This document shows, piece by piece, positions 1 to 14,000 of a DNA stretch of 64,000 bases. How positions within the stretch are numbered: position 1 is the stretch's first letter; each line of letters opens with the position of its first letter. The notes beneath the pieces were generated by a model. It searched no databases. It saw only the letters and a list, made by a program, of their open reading frames with translations, and had not been told where the DNA came from. A program made the position numbers and the translations under genes. The DNA comes from Struthio camelus (Eukaryota > Chordata > Aves > Struthioniformes > Struthionidae), in assembly GCF_040807025.1 (NCBI RefSeq), contig NC_090945.1, forward strand, positions 37,937,088 to 38,001,087, read 5' to 3'.

Positions 1-352
1 TTAATACTGATTTAATTATAGTGTGAACTTGAACTGCGTTACATTCTCCATTGCAACTGGCCATAGGACAGTACAATAACTATTTGATCTTATTTATTTA
101 TTTTAATGGAACAAGACTGTGAAGATGGGCTGATGTTGTGCTGCAGATTTACACCTCTTCTTACCTGGCAGTAGCTTTTTCTATTCCTGTATCTTGATTT
201 AATCCCTTATCAAGACTGAGAGCTAGAATCTGAAGTGAAAAAGTAACCAGGTCAAGATTACAGATGATGAGGGATATGTCAGAATGTAGCCATGGGATTC
301 GATTCCTAGTGGATACTGATTTTTTTATTCTTGCAGTACTCAAGACAAAATT

Positions 353-365
353 GGGGGGGGGGGGG
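353..365. repeat. G13 homopolymer
   Basis: An uninterrupted run of 13 G followed by AGG. It is one of several long G or C runs in this window. Confidence 0.95.
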
Positions 366-3300
366 AGGTTTCAGCTGAATGCCATTCACATTGGTCATTA
401 ATTCTGCTGGCCACCTATTGGCTTGGGTATTTTCCTCTTGACGTTACTTAAATCATTTAAAACTTGCTGTTCTAATCAGTTTTTCTCATGTGATGGAAAT
501 TTTGTTGAACCTCATTATTATGCTCTGAAATGGGATGAAATTGTATTTCTTTTGAAAATAAAAGTGTCGGCCGCTAACATATGTAGACTTCAAGCCCAGA
601 TCTTTTCTGAGCCCTTGTATTCAGTTGGTTCGTTGTTCTTCCAGTAATGAACCTTTCCTTGCTTAATAGTATAACTTCTGCTTTTTTTTCTTTAAAAATT
701 AACTACTTCCTACATGATATCTCCGTATACTTTTAATGGAAAAGATAGATTGCACCATCTAGTGGAACTGATAAAAGGCTCTAACGTATCTGGGACCAAA
801 ACTCCATAGGAAAAGGAAACAAGTAAACAGAGGCACATTTGAACTCTTCACTCTTTGTGTGCTGTGCCCCACATTAGTTTAACAGAAAATAAATATTTTA
901 GATTCTTACTTTTGGGATGGATGTTTCTGGGCTAAGACAGATAACTATGCTATAACAGCTCTTTCATGCATGAAAAACATTTCTAGTTGCCATTCAGAAA
1001 GCTGATGATGAGTTGATACAATACTAAAGGCATCTTGATATTTTATTTATTTTAACTCTTGATGAAGTTTGTTTTGTATCCTAAAGTCTACTTGTGGCTA
1101 AAGATTTTAGTTTTTACTCAGTCATTTATCATTTGGGGTTAAGAAGGTAGATCTGTGGAAAATTAAAGTAGTAGTGAGAGGAGATGATTATTATGGGTAT
1201 GTTTTCCTAACCTGCTCAGGTACATCTTATTTGTACAGTTTAATTACTGGATTATCCAAAGCTATGGATAGCTGCTTCTGATAACTCTCAGTAAATATTT
1301 ATCTGTAGCTGCTAACTCCAAAATATAGAAGGAATCTGGAAGGAAGGATGGCAGTCCAAGCTTCATATGGGATTCATGCCCTGAGATGCCACATCCACGC
1401 TGGTACCCATGGTTCTAGTTTAATGCAGAATTCGGAAGGGAGGTGAGCTTCCAGCTCTGCTCTTGAATGGATGAATTTTGGGTTGGCGCACTACTTCAGA
1501 TCAGTATCCTAGCTTTCCCTCAAGAAATAGATGTTTGAGGGCAGTATTATTCTGCAGTGAGATGAAGATTTGCATTTGTTAATTTTCCAAAGACAACTGC
1601 AGTCAAGAATGCAGATACGTCTAGGAAAGAAATCTTCATTTTTTTTGAGTTCTCAATGTGATATAATTTGATTTCAGGGGAAAAAACATAAGCAACATAA
1701 ATCATTGGACTATCAAACAACTTTTGATGAAAGTAGCGTGGCTTTTCAGAATTTTGGTAGGTGTTCCTAAGCCTCGAGTTATATAGATGTGTAATCTTGA
1801 AATGTCTGTAATGTTTATGGACCTATGCACTGTCTTTTTAAATTTTTGTGGATTGTATCTATACATACATAGTATGTATATGGTTCACTGTGCAAATGAA
1901 GCAAGTACAAGAGCATTGAGGATAGAGATGTGCTCCAGTGAATAAGTTGGGGGGCAGGAGACCAAAATATTTTACTTGATGTCTTTTTATGGCTTTATTC
2001 AGCTCAGGAAGCTGGTATGTGGTTGAAAAAATTAACCAGTTTAAGTTTTTTCCAGTTAAGGAACTTCCAAATTAATTGGGCGGGCGGGCTGGCTGGCTAG
2101 CTTGTAGTGACTTGTTTTTTACAGTGAACGCTATATGAAGATTATTTAGGCAACTGGTTAACTGTGGTGTGCTTTAAAAATACAGATTTTTTTAAGTTTA
2201 GGACTTCTTAACTTTATTTTTCAAAGATAAAGTGACAAGAGGCAACTACAGACCAGGTATAAATCAGGCCATGGGAACATGCTATATTTAGGATATTTGT
2301 GTGGGTTTTCCCACATGTCCACTAATGAAAAGCTGACAAAAATTTTCGCATCAGATGTTGCATGTTACTGAATGGGTCAGCAGAGCCCAAATTTGTATTA
2401 TGTTGTTAGGGTCAGGCATTAAATGGCTGCAGTGAATAGATCTTTCTTGTCCTTTGTTTGGATGGTCTTGCGCTTTTTACAAGAGGATTACCTCCCTTGA
2501 CTTCTGACATCTGCGTTTCTTGGGAAATTGAAACAGGTAATTCACTGACATAGTTCGGTGAGGTTTGCCTGGATGTTCTTTATGCAAGTTAACAACATCC
2601 ATATATCTGTATAGACTCACTTAAAACCAGAAAAAGTCAAATATTTTGTCCCATTAAAGTAAAGAGCCAAAGAAAAGGTTAATTTGGTGTTTTTCTTTTT
2701 GTAGTAAAATCCCATGATTTAGATTTTGCCATAATCATCTTTTCTTAGATCTCAGACATTTATACTAGAAACAATAAAATTGAGTTTATCTGGCAGAATC
2801 TGTTACCTGTCAGTTACAGCTGGAAATTATGCAAGTCTGGCATGTATGTTTTTTCTTAGGTTGTGGTACTTAAGGGAGACTTATTTGGCAGACGGTATAA
2901 TTCTCCTTAGGAACAGAGCCATTCTTGCTTCATTTTCAAAACTAACTTTTTAGAGCTCAACTAAAAAAAAGTCAGGTCTTCTGGGGCTGAATCTTATAAT
3001 GGTCCGAGTAAGCAAAAGGGGCTAATTTTGTCTTCAGTTAAAATCTAGTTGAAATCCCAGGGTGAGTCCAGAGTAACCCTGTTGATGTGTAAGGGATCTT
3101 TTTGGTTCTGCTAGAGGCTATGTTGCCTAGTTTTTAAGAGTCTTTATTTATCTGGTAGCAGAAAATATTTATTTACTATATTGTTCTAGACACTGAAAGT
3201 ATTATTGTAGAAATCTGGTCAGTGAAATCCTCTTCAGGAGGTCTTTAATAGGCATATATTTTGGAATCAAAACCATGTGCTAGATAGTTAAGAGCTACAT

Positions 3301-3576
3301 TGTGGTATATACTATGTTATGTTGAGACAACTGAGATTGGTTATGCACATCTTTTTCCTATAAGTTCATATGATTTAATTTAAATTTGGTATTCAGAGAA
3401 TTGGGTGACAAAGGTAGCTATTCTGAACATTTTGAGCATTTATGTAATTTGTGTGTTTTCAATTTATTGAAGACTCTGCTGAGAAGATTTGACAAATTGT
3501 ATGCTAAAAGCAAATTCTTAATTTTTTAACATTTACTGTTACAGTACATGGCACCTAGTTGCTATCTATAATATAA

Positions 3577-5071
3577 TTATTGCTGAGGGAGCTGGTGGAT
3601 GTTGTTGCTAGGCCACTCTCAATCATCTTTGAAAGGTCATGGAGATCAGGAGAGGTGCCTGAGGACTGGAAGAAAGCAAATATCATTCCAATCTTCAAAC
3701 TGGGCAAGAAGGAGGACACAGGGAACTACAGGACAGTCAGCCTCAGCTCCATCCCTGGAAAGGTGATGGACCATCTTGTCTTGGACGCCATCTCCAAGCA
3801 TATGAGGGATAGGAAGGTGGTCAGGAGCAGTCAGCATGGATTCACCAAAGGGAAGTCATGCTTAACTGAACGGATAGCCTTCTATGATGGGATGACTGGT
3901 TGAGTTGGTGAGAGGTGTTGTCTACCTTGTTTTCAGTAAGGCTTTTGATATTGTTTCCCATAACATCCTCATAGGCAAGCTCAGGAATTGCAGGCTAGAT
4001 GAGTGGACAGTGAGGTGGACTGAGAACTGGCTGAACGGCACAGCTCAGAGGGTTGTGATCAGTGGCGCAGAGTCTAGTTGGAGGCCTGTAGCTAGCGGTG
4101 TCCCCCAGGGGTCAGTCCTGGGTCCAGTCTTGTTCAATATATTCATCAATGACCTGGAGGAAGGGACAGAGTGCACCCTCAGCAAGTTTGCTGATGATAC
4201 TAAACTGGGGGGAGTGGTTGATACCCTAGAGGGCTGTGCTACCATTCAGAGGGACCTGGACAGGCTGGAGAGCTGGGCAGAGAGGAACCTCCTGAAGTTC
4301 AACAAAGGCAAGTGCAAGGTCCTGCACCTAGGGAGGAATAATCCCATGCACCAGTACAGGCTGGGGGCTGACCTGCTGGAAAGTAGCTCTGCAGGGAAGG
4401 ACCTGGGAGTGCTGGTGGACAACAAGTTAACCACGAGCCAGCAGTGTGGCCTTGTGGCCAAGAAGGCCAATGGTCTCCTGGGGTGCATGAGGCAGAGTGT
4501 TGCCAGCAGGTGGAGGGAGGTGATTCTCCCCCTCAACTCGGCCCTGGGGAGGCCACAACTGGAGTACTCTGTCCAGTGCTGGACTCCCCAGTGCAAGAGA
4601 GACATGGCGCTGCTGGAGAGAGTCCAGCGAAGGGCCATAAAGAAGATTTAAGGGACTGGAGCATCTTTCCTGTGGGGAAAGGCTGAGGGAGCTGGGCCTG
4701 TTGAGCCTGGAGAAGAGAAGACTGAGGGAGGGATCTGATCATTGTGTATAAGTATCTGAAGGGAAGATGTCAAGAGGATGGGACCAGACTCTTCTCCATG
4801 GTGCCCAGCGACAGGAGAAGAGGCAGCAGGCACAAACTGCAACACAGGCAGTTCTATCTGAACATGAGGAGAAACTTCTTGACTGTGAGGGCGACTGAGC
4901 ACTGGACCAGGTTGCCCAGAGAGCTTGGGGCATCTCCTTCCCTGGAGATATTCAAAAGCCATCTGGATGCAATCCTGGACAGCGTGCTCTAGGTGACCCT
5001 GCTTGAGCAGGGGGGTTGGACTAGATGATCTCCAGAGGTCCCTTCCAACCTCGACCGTTCTGCGATTCTAC
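3577..5071 (+). mobile_element. CR1 LINE, 5'-truncated and frame-broken
   Basis: This is a decayed non-LTR retrotransposon of the chicken repeat 1 family, lying in the same orientation as FHIP1A. The visible part encodes the reverse transcriptase half of ORF2. Recognisable motifs are the WKKANIIPIFK and NYRTVSL region, [24 protein letters not shown], the catalytic FADD (about 4187-4198), [12 protein letters not shown] and RVQRRA. The frame is broken by a stop at 3901 with a shift to another frame, a stop at 4649, and a further shift before the C-terminal part (4744-4992, YKYLKGRCQEDG to ESPSLEIFK-like). The 3' end has the usual CR1 tail (GGTTGGACTAGATGATCT, then CCTTCCAACC) and ends in degenerate ATTCTRYG-type octamers. 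The endonuclease half is missing, which is typical of incomplete reverse transcription. No target-site duplication is obvious. It cannot move on its own. Confidence 0.95.
3580..4992 (+). pseudogene. CR1 ORF2 reverse transcriptase remnant
   Basis: Three consecutive open segments in different frames (3580-3903, 3905-4651, 4744-4992) together match the C-terminal two thirds of CR1 ORF2. The fingers and palm motifs and the FADD active site are still readable. The stop at 3901-3903 is followed one base later by the next open frame, which indicates a small indel, and a second disruption lies between 4651 and 4744. The N-terminal apurinic endonuclease domain is absent. I regard this as a dead copy with no coding role. 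Confidence 0.93.
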
Positions 5072-5757
5072 TTGGAAGGTTTATTTTAATCCAGATAATG
5101 GAAACTTGTTTTTTAGTGTTCGATGTTGCTGACGGCCAAGTGAACAGAACTGCTTTATGGAAGCACTGGCATGATCCTGTGAAATAGGCTCTGTCAGATG
5201 GGCCTCAGTTATATTGCACACTAACCCATCTAAATGAAAACCACCAACACAGCATGCTACTGTGATAATTTGTTAATGCTTATTTGATGATTACACAGCT
5301 CAGCTAGGGGGAAATGACCTGTGAATTATACTATACAGATTAGAAAATAGTCCGCTGCAACACCAACATATCTCAAATGCATCTTTATAAATGGCCTAAA
5401 CGGATGTCAGTTTCCATTTAGAAGTAATACCATCTTTCGCCTTACTGAAAAGCATTTGGACAGTTGATATTAAAAGGTGTAAACCAAATGTTACTGAAAA
5501 ACTTGGAACAGGTTTATGATTTGGAGAAGCCCATCAATATTTGCAAAACCTAATTTTGCTACAGAATGAACGTGTTAAAAGTGCCATTCACCTTTTGCAT
5601 TTTTCACTACTGCTGTAGTTCTGTTGATAAACTGGCATAAATTGAAGCAGTTCATAAACTTAAGCTGATGGAAGTTGAAGCAGTTCTGATTTCTGTTTTC
5701 CCCCTGTGCAGACCTCCTCCTCTATCTCTGATGCCATTTACCCTCTCCTTTCCACCA

Positions 5758-5769
5758 CCCCCCCCCCCC
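5758..5769. repeat. C12 homopolymer
   Basis: A run of 12 C inside a pyrimidine-rich segment (about 5697-5770) in the FHIP1A intron. Confidence 0.95.
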
Positions 5770-8700
5770 GCCCTTTGCCAGGACAAACATTCATGTGGGG
5801 GACTGATTGAGGTTAAAACTCACGTTTTTTTCCTGGATAGCTTTAACCTGGTTCAGTTCCCTAAGCCAATTCACTGTGCAGTGAGGTGTTAGCATGAACA
5901 CTTCTGCCAGTACAAGCAAGGAGCAGGAAGTTAAAAATGAATAGAAAGGAGAAGAGGGTAGGGATGGATAAATCTTTTATCAGTGGGGTGGTCTGGTGCA
6001 GGTTGAAACTGCTCCTGGATCTACAGAATAAGTTCTAGTCAGAACTCCTGGGCCTCTTCATAGGCAGTATGAGATCCTTCTAGGAAGGAAAATGGGAAGG
6101 AAGAGGGGAATCATATAGCCCTATTCCAGGAAGAGGGCAAGAAGCTGTAAATTTGAAAGTATATTGTGTAGATTCCAAGGGAAAATGGCCAGTAATAAAG
6201 AATCAGTGCAATTGGTCTAACACAATGAGTGTAATATATTAAACTGACGTTTGCAGTGACAGTAATTTCTGGCTCTTTGCTATTACTTGGCACAGTGACT
6301 TGTGAAAACTGGATCTCTTTACAGTGTTCTGCCTCACCAGCTAATCAGTCATCAGAGGAGGCAGGAAAAGAGTTGCTAAAAATTATCCCATAATTAGAAA
6401 AGAGTATTAGAATGCTAAATGTGGCTTTCTCTTTTCAGTAATCTCTAATCAAATATCTGGCTATGAAGACTCTCAGATAGTTCCTCTTATAGAGAACTGC
6501 ATCTTTAAAAATATCTGGCTATTTTAAAGAAATATATGTGGATGAGGTTTTTTAATGAAAATCTTTAGATATACACTTTAATTTTTTTTAGTGATATCTT
6601 TAGATAACTTTAAATATATTCATACATTTTCAACAAGTCCAACAACTTTAATTGTTACAGCTATGGATAATAAAAATAGAAGTGGAGGAATGCTTGTCTG
6701 ATTAGTGTAATGGATATAGATTTTTATTTCATTTTTAACCCTACAATTTTATCATAAGATAAGAAACACCCTGGTCTTATCCATTCCTGAGCAGTTTTAA
6801 GAGAAAGGATCTAAATCAAGGGATGCTGCTCATGGGTTTTATATTTGCTCTTGTGGCAGTGATAGATTTTAATATTGCTGAAATCACCTTTATCAAAAAT
6901 GTATCTTGAAATTTACTGTTCAGTGAAAAACTTCCTTTAGAAAATTCCTGTGTCATAATTTTATTCATCTCCCTATGTTATGATATTTTCCTTGCTACTT
7001 GGATTATCAGAGGTGAAGAAGTTTCAAATCAAGTCTGGTATTTGTGGACATGTGAAAGTTTTGGGTTGTTTCTTACTATCCTTTCAAGAATGTTACATAG
7101 ATTCAATTCTGAAGGCTAGCTGAGAACTTAATTGAATAAATTTTACTGAAGTCAATGTTTCAGTGAAATAACGTTTTTTGTAAGCTACCTCAGAATTTGA
7201 CTGTAGTCGACGATGTGTACCTGGATAGTAAATATTTTGTTCTCTGGGAACATTTATTCTTTTGTTTTTCACCTAAGTACTGATTTGGATGTATTACAAA
7301 GGATTTCCATAGTTTCCCCAAATCTGTCTCACAAGGCATTAGTTTAAAGAGGCAACCCGCAGGTAGCCTAAATGAAGCTTAGTGCCTTGTTTTGATACAT
7401 GGTAGAAACAATAGAAAACAGAAGTTCTCAATAAAAACTGCACAAATTAATAAGTCTGACTTTTAGCACTCACTGTATTTTATATAAAGTGATCCGTAGA
7501 ACAGGTTTACACAGGTTTTACCAAGGGATTTTGCCAAGGTTGGCTTTTGCCTAGTGTGGCTGCTCTCTCCAAGGTCCTTCTCTAGTTATTGGCAAAATAG
7601 TGGATTCTTCTGGAGCAGGTGCACTTGCCCCACTGAGGAAAATGAAAATTAGTCTCATGGATCAAAAATTAGCCTTTTCTAATACTTACTTTGGTTTGTC
7701 AAGTCTTTGGAAGTTACGCTTGCTGTCAGAAATAATAAAAAAGGAGAAGCACACCAAGGATGCAAGATAGGAAAATATAGTACTGTCGTAAAAAACAGAA
7801 ATGTCCTCTTGCCAGGTTAATGGATCTTTTTCCTGAACTCTACATGTGGCTTTTGTTTCAGATGCAGAAGAGTAATATTTTTATTTGGTTTATTCTTGTT
7901 ACAAAGCGAAGGGGTCGTCTCTGGTCCTTATGCACAAGTTGTACACAGCAGCACACTGAAAGAACACGGGAACTTTTACAACATGGTAGCATTAAAGCTG
8001 CTTGGCATGGCCATCAACTTGCCTGCTTTGAGCATTGTACAGTGAGCTGCTAAATATATCCTAGCTGCATTTATTGCAGAAGTTTGAAGGTGTTTTGTGA
8101 GTAAGGCAGTGCTTGAAAAATGAAAAAAGGTTCTTAAGAACCCATTTTAAATCCTGAGAGAACTTAGAATTTCTTAGCCTCTTTCTCAGAAAATGGCTAA
8201 GCAGATCCAGCTGCATCTTTCCCAAGAAAAACTAAAATCTAGATGTGATGTAGCACCCTGCACGGAAGACCTGAGTTTAAGCAATTAAGATTTAATCAGG
8301 TTATAAGTAACTCTTTTGTGAAATATTTGGAGTTTGAATCTTTAGTTGGTAGTACTAGCTCTGGTGAAGCATTGGCTACGGTAAATGTGATTTTCTTTTT
8401 ATCTAGTCTCCAAGCTGTTAGAAGCAGTGAACAGGATCTCAGTACTGAACATTTCTTTTCTAAAAGTAGTCTCTACCTGGCTTCCTCCAGAGTACTCTGT
8501 GGTGGTGGTGTTTCGTTCCTGATACTCACTCTGAAAAGCACATGGGTTTCTCTCGGTGATGTAGATGTGGAATGAGTTGCCCGAAGAGCATTGACTTCAT
8601 AAAAAGGTCACTGCCCTTGTGAATCTCCTGGCTTTTCTTCCATTTACAGTTTCAGTATTTTATACATATACATAGGCCCATTCCTCTGCTGTCAATGAAC

Positions 8701-9126
8701 ATCTGAGAAACCTGCAGGCCAAGTGCGCGCTTCGTTTCACTGTAGAGGATGAAGGAGAAGTGACACAGATGCATAAAATGTATTACTTCTCTCTGACCTT
8801 TTCTTGGCAGAGGTCTGAAACTCTCCGATAGCATAAAGCTGTCATTATGATGCCACATGATGAATTTCTGGCTTTTTGCTTTTTACAGTTTACTACTGTA
8901 AAAAAACAAAGAAACCAACCAAAAAAAGCTAGTTTTCAGGGCAGCAATCGACAGCTTTTGTCAGGAAGCCGTTCTTTGACACCCCAGAAGTTCCCACACC
9001 TTTTGGCTGTTGCAGAGAATGAATCTCGGCTCCAGCCAGAAACGACTTGCTGAACTGCACACCACTAACTCATTTCCCGAGTAAGTTTTTATAGCGGTTG
9101 AAATGTGGCAGTAGTCCTATGGAGAA

Positions 9127-9143
9127 GTGTGTGTGTGTGTGTG
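9127..9143. repeat. (GT)8 microsatellite
   Basis: Eight GT units plus a final G. It is short and probably only weakly polymorphic. Confidence 0.95.
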
Positions 9144-10925
9144 CTCGTTTGTAAGCATTTTATCATAATGTTTACAATTGTGAAAGATGGGAGCTAAGGC
9201 TGCAGTCACAATCTGAATTCATCCCTTTGGAGTCCTTCACTCGGTTACTTGATGCTGTTTTACTTTATGTTTGAGGGGGGAAGCAGGAGGAAGGAATTCA
9301 TAAACTGTATTCTGAGTTAGAGTGTATGTTAGTAGATGTTCTTTGAAAGGACTATACTTGCATTTCTGTTTTGAGCAGCACTGGACATATAATTACAGAT
9401 CTAGAAAATGTTTCTAGCTGTTGTTTACTTAGTTTTACAAAGTTCACAGAGCCAGTGAAAACGTGCCTTTTTCCTCTCCTTTCACTATTACGTCTTAGTG
9501 TTTGATTTTGATCAAACTTAATGCGATAGGCCAGGAAGGTGAACTCACATGTTTTCCTTACTGGTGAAAAACTTGATTGTAACAGCTTTGCTGATCGTTT
9601 GCTTCTAAAGACAAAATATGCAAGTAGTCCACTGTTCATATTAAGAATGTTATCGCTGAATATGAGAATGAAGCCTCAGAGAGTGAAATAAATGACCTTA
9701 ACTTCAGAGCTGCTCTGCGTTGTCCTCATGAGCGCCCCATCTCCGCGAGGTCTGCAGGCTGCATACAGCATTCCGATGTTCTGTGTAACTAGCCAGAAGC
9801 AGCTTGTGATCTTCAATGCTTTAAAGGGAATGTCTGCAGCATAACATTACTGTGGACGTAGCTAGCATGAAGCATAATGGAACAGGGATTTTAATATTTA
9901 CAGCTTGTTACGTAAATGCTGCCCTTCTGAGTCTTTTCTAAATCCTCTTAGCTCTGAAGTGACAGCTTAGATTCCTTTTTAATAAAATCGGTCTTTTCAT
10001 TTATCCAGCTAAGTTCAGTAAACAAAAGATTTTTAATGCTTCCTTTCATATAGGCATATTCTTGTATTTAAAGGTTTATCTTTGTGCACTTAAGCTTATT
10101 AGGTTCCTGTGTAACTATTTTTAAAAAGCTGACTTTGCAACAGCAGCGTATGGTGCAGAGGTGGCCTTTGGAATTTTCTGTGCCTTGCCAGCGCATACAG
10201 TCAACAGATAAGCTCCAAAGGACTGCATTCAGCAAAGTAGTGTGGGTTGTCCAAGTGATATGCAAATGTCACACAGATTTTTGAACTGAATTTTGATATA
10301 CAAATAGCGAATAGTGAAGACTGTCTTCCGTTTGTGTGCGTGTTTGTGTATGTATATACATACTTTAAACATTTGAGTGAGATGAGGAATTGAGGTGCTG
10401 TGGGAAATAAAAAGAAGGAAGATAGTGGCAAAATTCTGCCTAGACATGGGGCTTTTTTTAAAGATCTGAAATGATGAGTCTGCACGGTCATTTATTTGAT
10501 TGTGCTCTGTCATTTATTTTTAATAATGCGGTAAATGCAGGTGCTTGTGATGTCTGAAAATGCTTCGAAGAATGTCAGGAGTGTGTTGGAAAAAAGCTGA
10601 CACAGGGCAGAAAGATGGTGGGGAGTTTTTAGCATGATTTGGCTCTTTGCATTTCAGCATGTATGAGATTTGGGGTGCTAGTTTGGGGGATTTTTGGGGG
10701 GGAAGCAAGGCAGAGATGAACAGGTTCACAATGCTGAAAATCACTGACCTGATGAGTAAGTCAAAGGCATGCTACTTTGTAGATTTAAAAACAAAGAACT
10801 CAAAATATTTTTACGGCAGTGTTATGGAGAGTAGGTAGGTGGGCAGTGGCTATTCATATAGTTACAGAAGACAGAGGGATATTTTGTGTGCAGTAGTTTT
10901 GCATTTATCTTGTTTTGGTTTGTAG

Positions 10926-11093
10926 GTGACTGTGGAAGAAGTGATGACTACTACTGCATATCTGGATCTCTTCTTGCGTAGTGTTTCAGAGCCAGCTCTC
11001 CTCAAGATTTTCCTCCGTTTTATTTTGCTGCACCGACATGAGAATGTGCACATCCTAGATACACTTACAAGCCGAATCAACACGCCATTTCGG
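10926..11093 (+). CDS. FHIP1A: FHIP1A exon, 56 codons, phase 0 to 0
   Basis: Acceptor TTTGTAG before GTGACTGTG and donor CGG|GTAAGG. It encodes VTVEEVMTTTAYLDLFLRS through SRINTPFR, part of the N-terminal helical domain of the FHIP family. It is near-identical to the mammalian sequence as I know it. Both ends are phase 0, so skipping would keep the frame. Confidence 0.95.
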
Positions 11094-14000
11094 GTAAGGC
11101 AAGCAGCAGGGAAGCAGTTCCAGTACCAGCATGGATGTATGTTAACTACTTAAATGGGAGATTCCCTATAATCAATGGGGATCTTTTAACTAGGAGTCTA
11201 GGGGGTTTTTTGTTTGTTTTTAGTTTGCTGGCATGTAGCTACCTTTCTATGGAGAAGTTGATGAACGCGTGGCGTGATTTTATGCATACAGCCAAATGGG
11301 ATAGAGGGAGATGGGGGCTTCTGGGAATCTGTATTCTGTTAGAAAACTAAAGGTAAACTTGGAAGCGTTTTTATTCTGGATGTTGCTACATTAGTGCTGC
11401 CATAGATAACTCATCGCTAGGATTTATAAATATACTCATGGCGTGAGGAGCATTTTTAGTCTTTGGAACTTTCCCAAGCAACAACGTTTTTAAATAATCT
11501 TTGTGGGAGATGATGGGAGCTCTATGAGAATTTCTCCAAATTGCTCAAGTTGGGAACTGCAGTATTGCCAAGATACTTCTCAGGAATCAAGTATGTATTG
11601 TTACAGCATGTTTGCTTAACTGTGGTGGTAACTGCTTCCTTGCTTGATTAAGAGAAGGCACTTCCTTGCTCAAGTGATCAGATCCCTGCTTCCCTTTCTT
11701 TGCCTTGCTGCCCTGCATAATTGAGGTTTATTTCAGTGAGCCCACCCTTGGCATATGGACAGTGCACCACAGTAGCTGGAGAGCTAGCTGATGGAGATGC
11801 TAGTTACCTTTGCTAACAGGATGATCTTCTGGCAGAGAAAGCAAATGCTCGCTGCACTGGCCTACCTTTCTGAGCCCTTTCTTGGCTGGCACTCTTGGCT
11901 GAATCCTGTGTGATGCACAGCTTCAGGGATGAAATAGAATATTGTTTTAGTGCAAGTACAGGAGAAGCCAGAATACCAGCATGTGCATTAAAATTGTGTA
12001 TTAGGCACAGTAGCTTGGTCTGAAATTTGTTCAGAAGTGTGAGTGCATGCAGTTATGAATACATGCTGCTGTTACTGCATCTCTAAGATGGATTAACTCT
12101 GAAAACTCAAAACAGTTTCTGTTGACAAAAAGTGCAAATGCTATTGTCTCTGCTAATCGTAATTTCTGTTCCATAGGCAAAGGAAATGGGAATTGTAAAG
12201 AATTCTCCAGCCCTGAGCAACTCAGGATCTCATCCAAAATGGTTCTGTGATACTAAATGAATTTTGTGCAGCGTAGCTTGGCCAAATGCAAAATCCAGAA
12301 CTGCAGCCTTCTGTGTGTTTCCATAGCACAAAAGCTGCAAACGTTTTAACTGCTGAAAATGTTTATTAATAATTCACAAGATTAAATTTATGTACAGACA
12401 GGTGGCCAAAAGCACTTATAAAAACACCGGCTTCTTTATCTGATACAGAGTTCTTTTCTGTTTATGAAACAAAAATAGACTAGATTTATTTCTTCAGATG
12501 AATCCTGTGTTCTCGTTTTTCTTTCCAACTGTGTTGCAAACGCAATTGCAACTCCCTAAATACAAGAACATTTAGGAAAGTAATTTTGATTATTTCTAGC
12601 AGTCTTTTGAACTCTCACAGTATGAAGAACAGTTAGACTTGGCGCGCTCAGTAAATTTCACAGAGGAAATGAGAATTCCTACTTCCTCCCATGTCCTCTG
12701 GATAAAACATACCTCTCCGTGAGGGATCTGACTTCTTCCAAAAGCTTGTGTTATGTTTCTTCAACTCCGCCCTCACGTTCCTATGAAGAACTCCATTTCT
12801 GGTTATTTCTTCCTTCCTTCTCCTTTTACTTAAACCATCTATTATTGTGGACATGAGGTCTTGGACTAACTAGCCTCCTCCTGCTGGCTCCTCGTAGGAG
12901 TGGTGGCAGGGCAGTAAGTTTGAGCTCTGCTTTGCCTCTTAGCAGGCCAGCCAGTGACTACTCCCCTGGTTCTCCTCGCTCTTGCCTGTCCAGCCGGTGG
13001 GCTCCGCTTTACTACCTATGCCCTTCTCCAGGTCCCAGCTGGCTTTTTGAATATGGGGCTTATTCACTTTCTCATGTTTTTCTCCTGTGTTTTCTTTATT
13101 GAACTGACACCCAGAGAAGGTGATCAAAAAAACTTTTGCTTCTCATAGGCTATCAAGTGAGCTTCATTTAAACTTTGCTATTTAAACTGTTCCAAAGAGA
13201 TACTTAGCAAGTAAGGGAAAATATATGTATGTGTATATATTTGCATGAAACTGGAGCGCTTCTCTTGGTCACCATGAGCAGCTGATCATCCTGTATGGGA
13301 GATGAATCACTGAAGTCTGACAGACTGGAATGGTGAAACAAAGGGTCTTTAAGTAGACGTTTTAGAGAAAACGTGGGTTGGAGAGAGGAACGTAGCGACA
13401 TGCTGTTGCATGTTGCAGGGCATTTTAATAACAGGAGTAAGGAAAGTGATTGCAGAAAAGAGGAGAGGTTCCGTGATTTAGAAGAGAAGCCATGTCTGGG
13501 AAGGAGGCTAGACTTGATTCTGATGGCATTCCAAAGAACACTGAATGACTGAAAAAAAGAGGCAGGAAAATATCCAGAGCTTTCTCTTTATTTTGTTTTC
13601 ATCTGTTTCTTTTGTTAGCTACTGGAAAGTGCAGTTATTTCAGAGGCCCTATGTTGATTACACGATTTTCCTTCTGCTGGTATACATGCCAGAAGAGGCA
13701 AGATTTAAACGTCGAGTTGAAACTCTGGGAAGGGGACATCTTATGATAAGTAATTCTCAGAAGAGTCAGCCTGGTCCTGGAGTCTAAGCCAGCTGTGAGA
13801 TGTTGTTTCCAGGAAAAAGCAACAGACGGGAGACTGTGCTCAAGGAAGTGTGGACTAAGAGGCAGGGAAAGCGCAGGGAAAGCGATGGTGCTGCGGTCCC
13901 TGACAACCAACTGGAAATTAGACCTTATACCTCTATCATGTTGGACACATCTCTTCGGTTTAGCAAGTGTCCAGCAGCTAGAAATGTACTGTACAATAGC

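Larger units (their letters stand above)
1..10925 (+). other. FHIP1A intron (3' part), no exon seen
   Basis: This stretch precedes the first in-window FHIP1A exon, which has a clear acceptor, so I read it as the 3' part of a large intron whose upstream exon lies left of the window. It holds a 5'-truncated CR1 LINE (3577-5071), a G13 run (353-365), a C12 run (5758-5769) and a short GT repeat (9127-9143). I looked for the upstream FHIP1A coding exons by protein resemblance and found none. The remaining open frames are under 100 codons and look like chance. Confidence 0.75.

Noticed and set aside
3646..4962. Several antisense open frames across the CR1
   Set aside because: They are shadows of the reverse transcriptase frame and have no independent coding signal.
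1..10925. Search for earlier FHIP1A exons
   Set aside because: None of the expected upstream blocks (the segment ending in a VPVLAPALHK-like sequence) could be read in any plus frame, so they are assumed to lie to the left.
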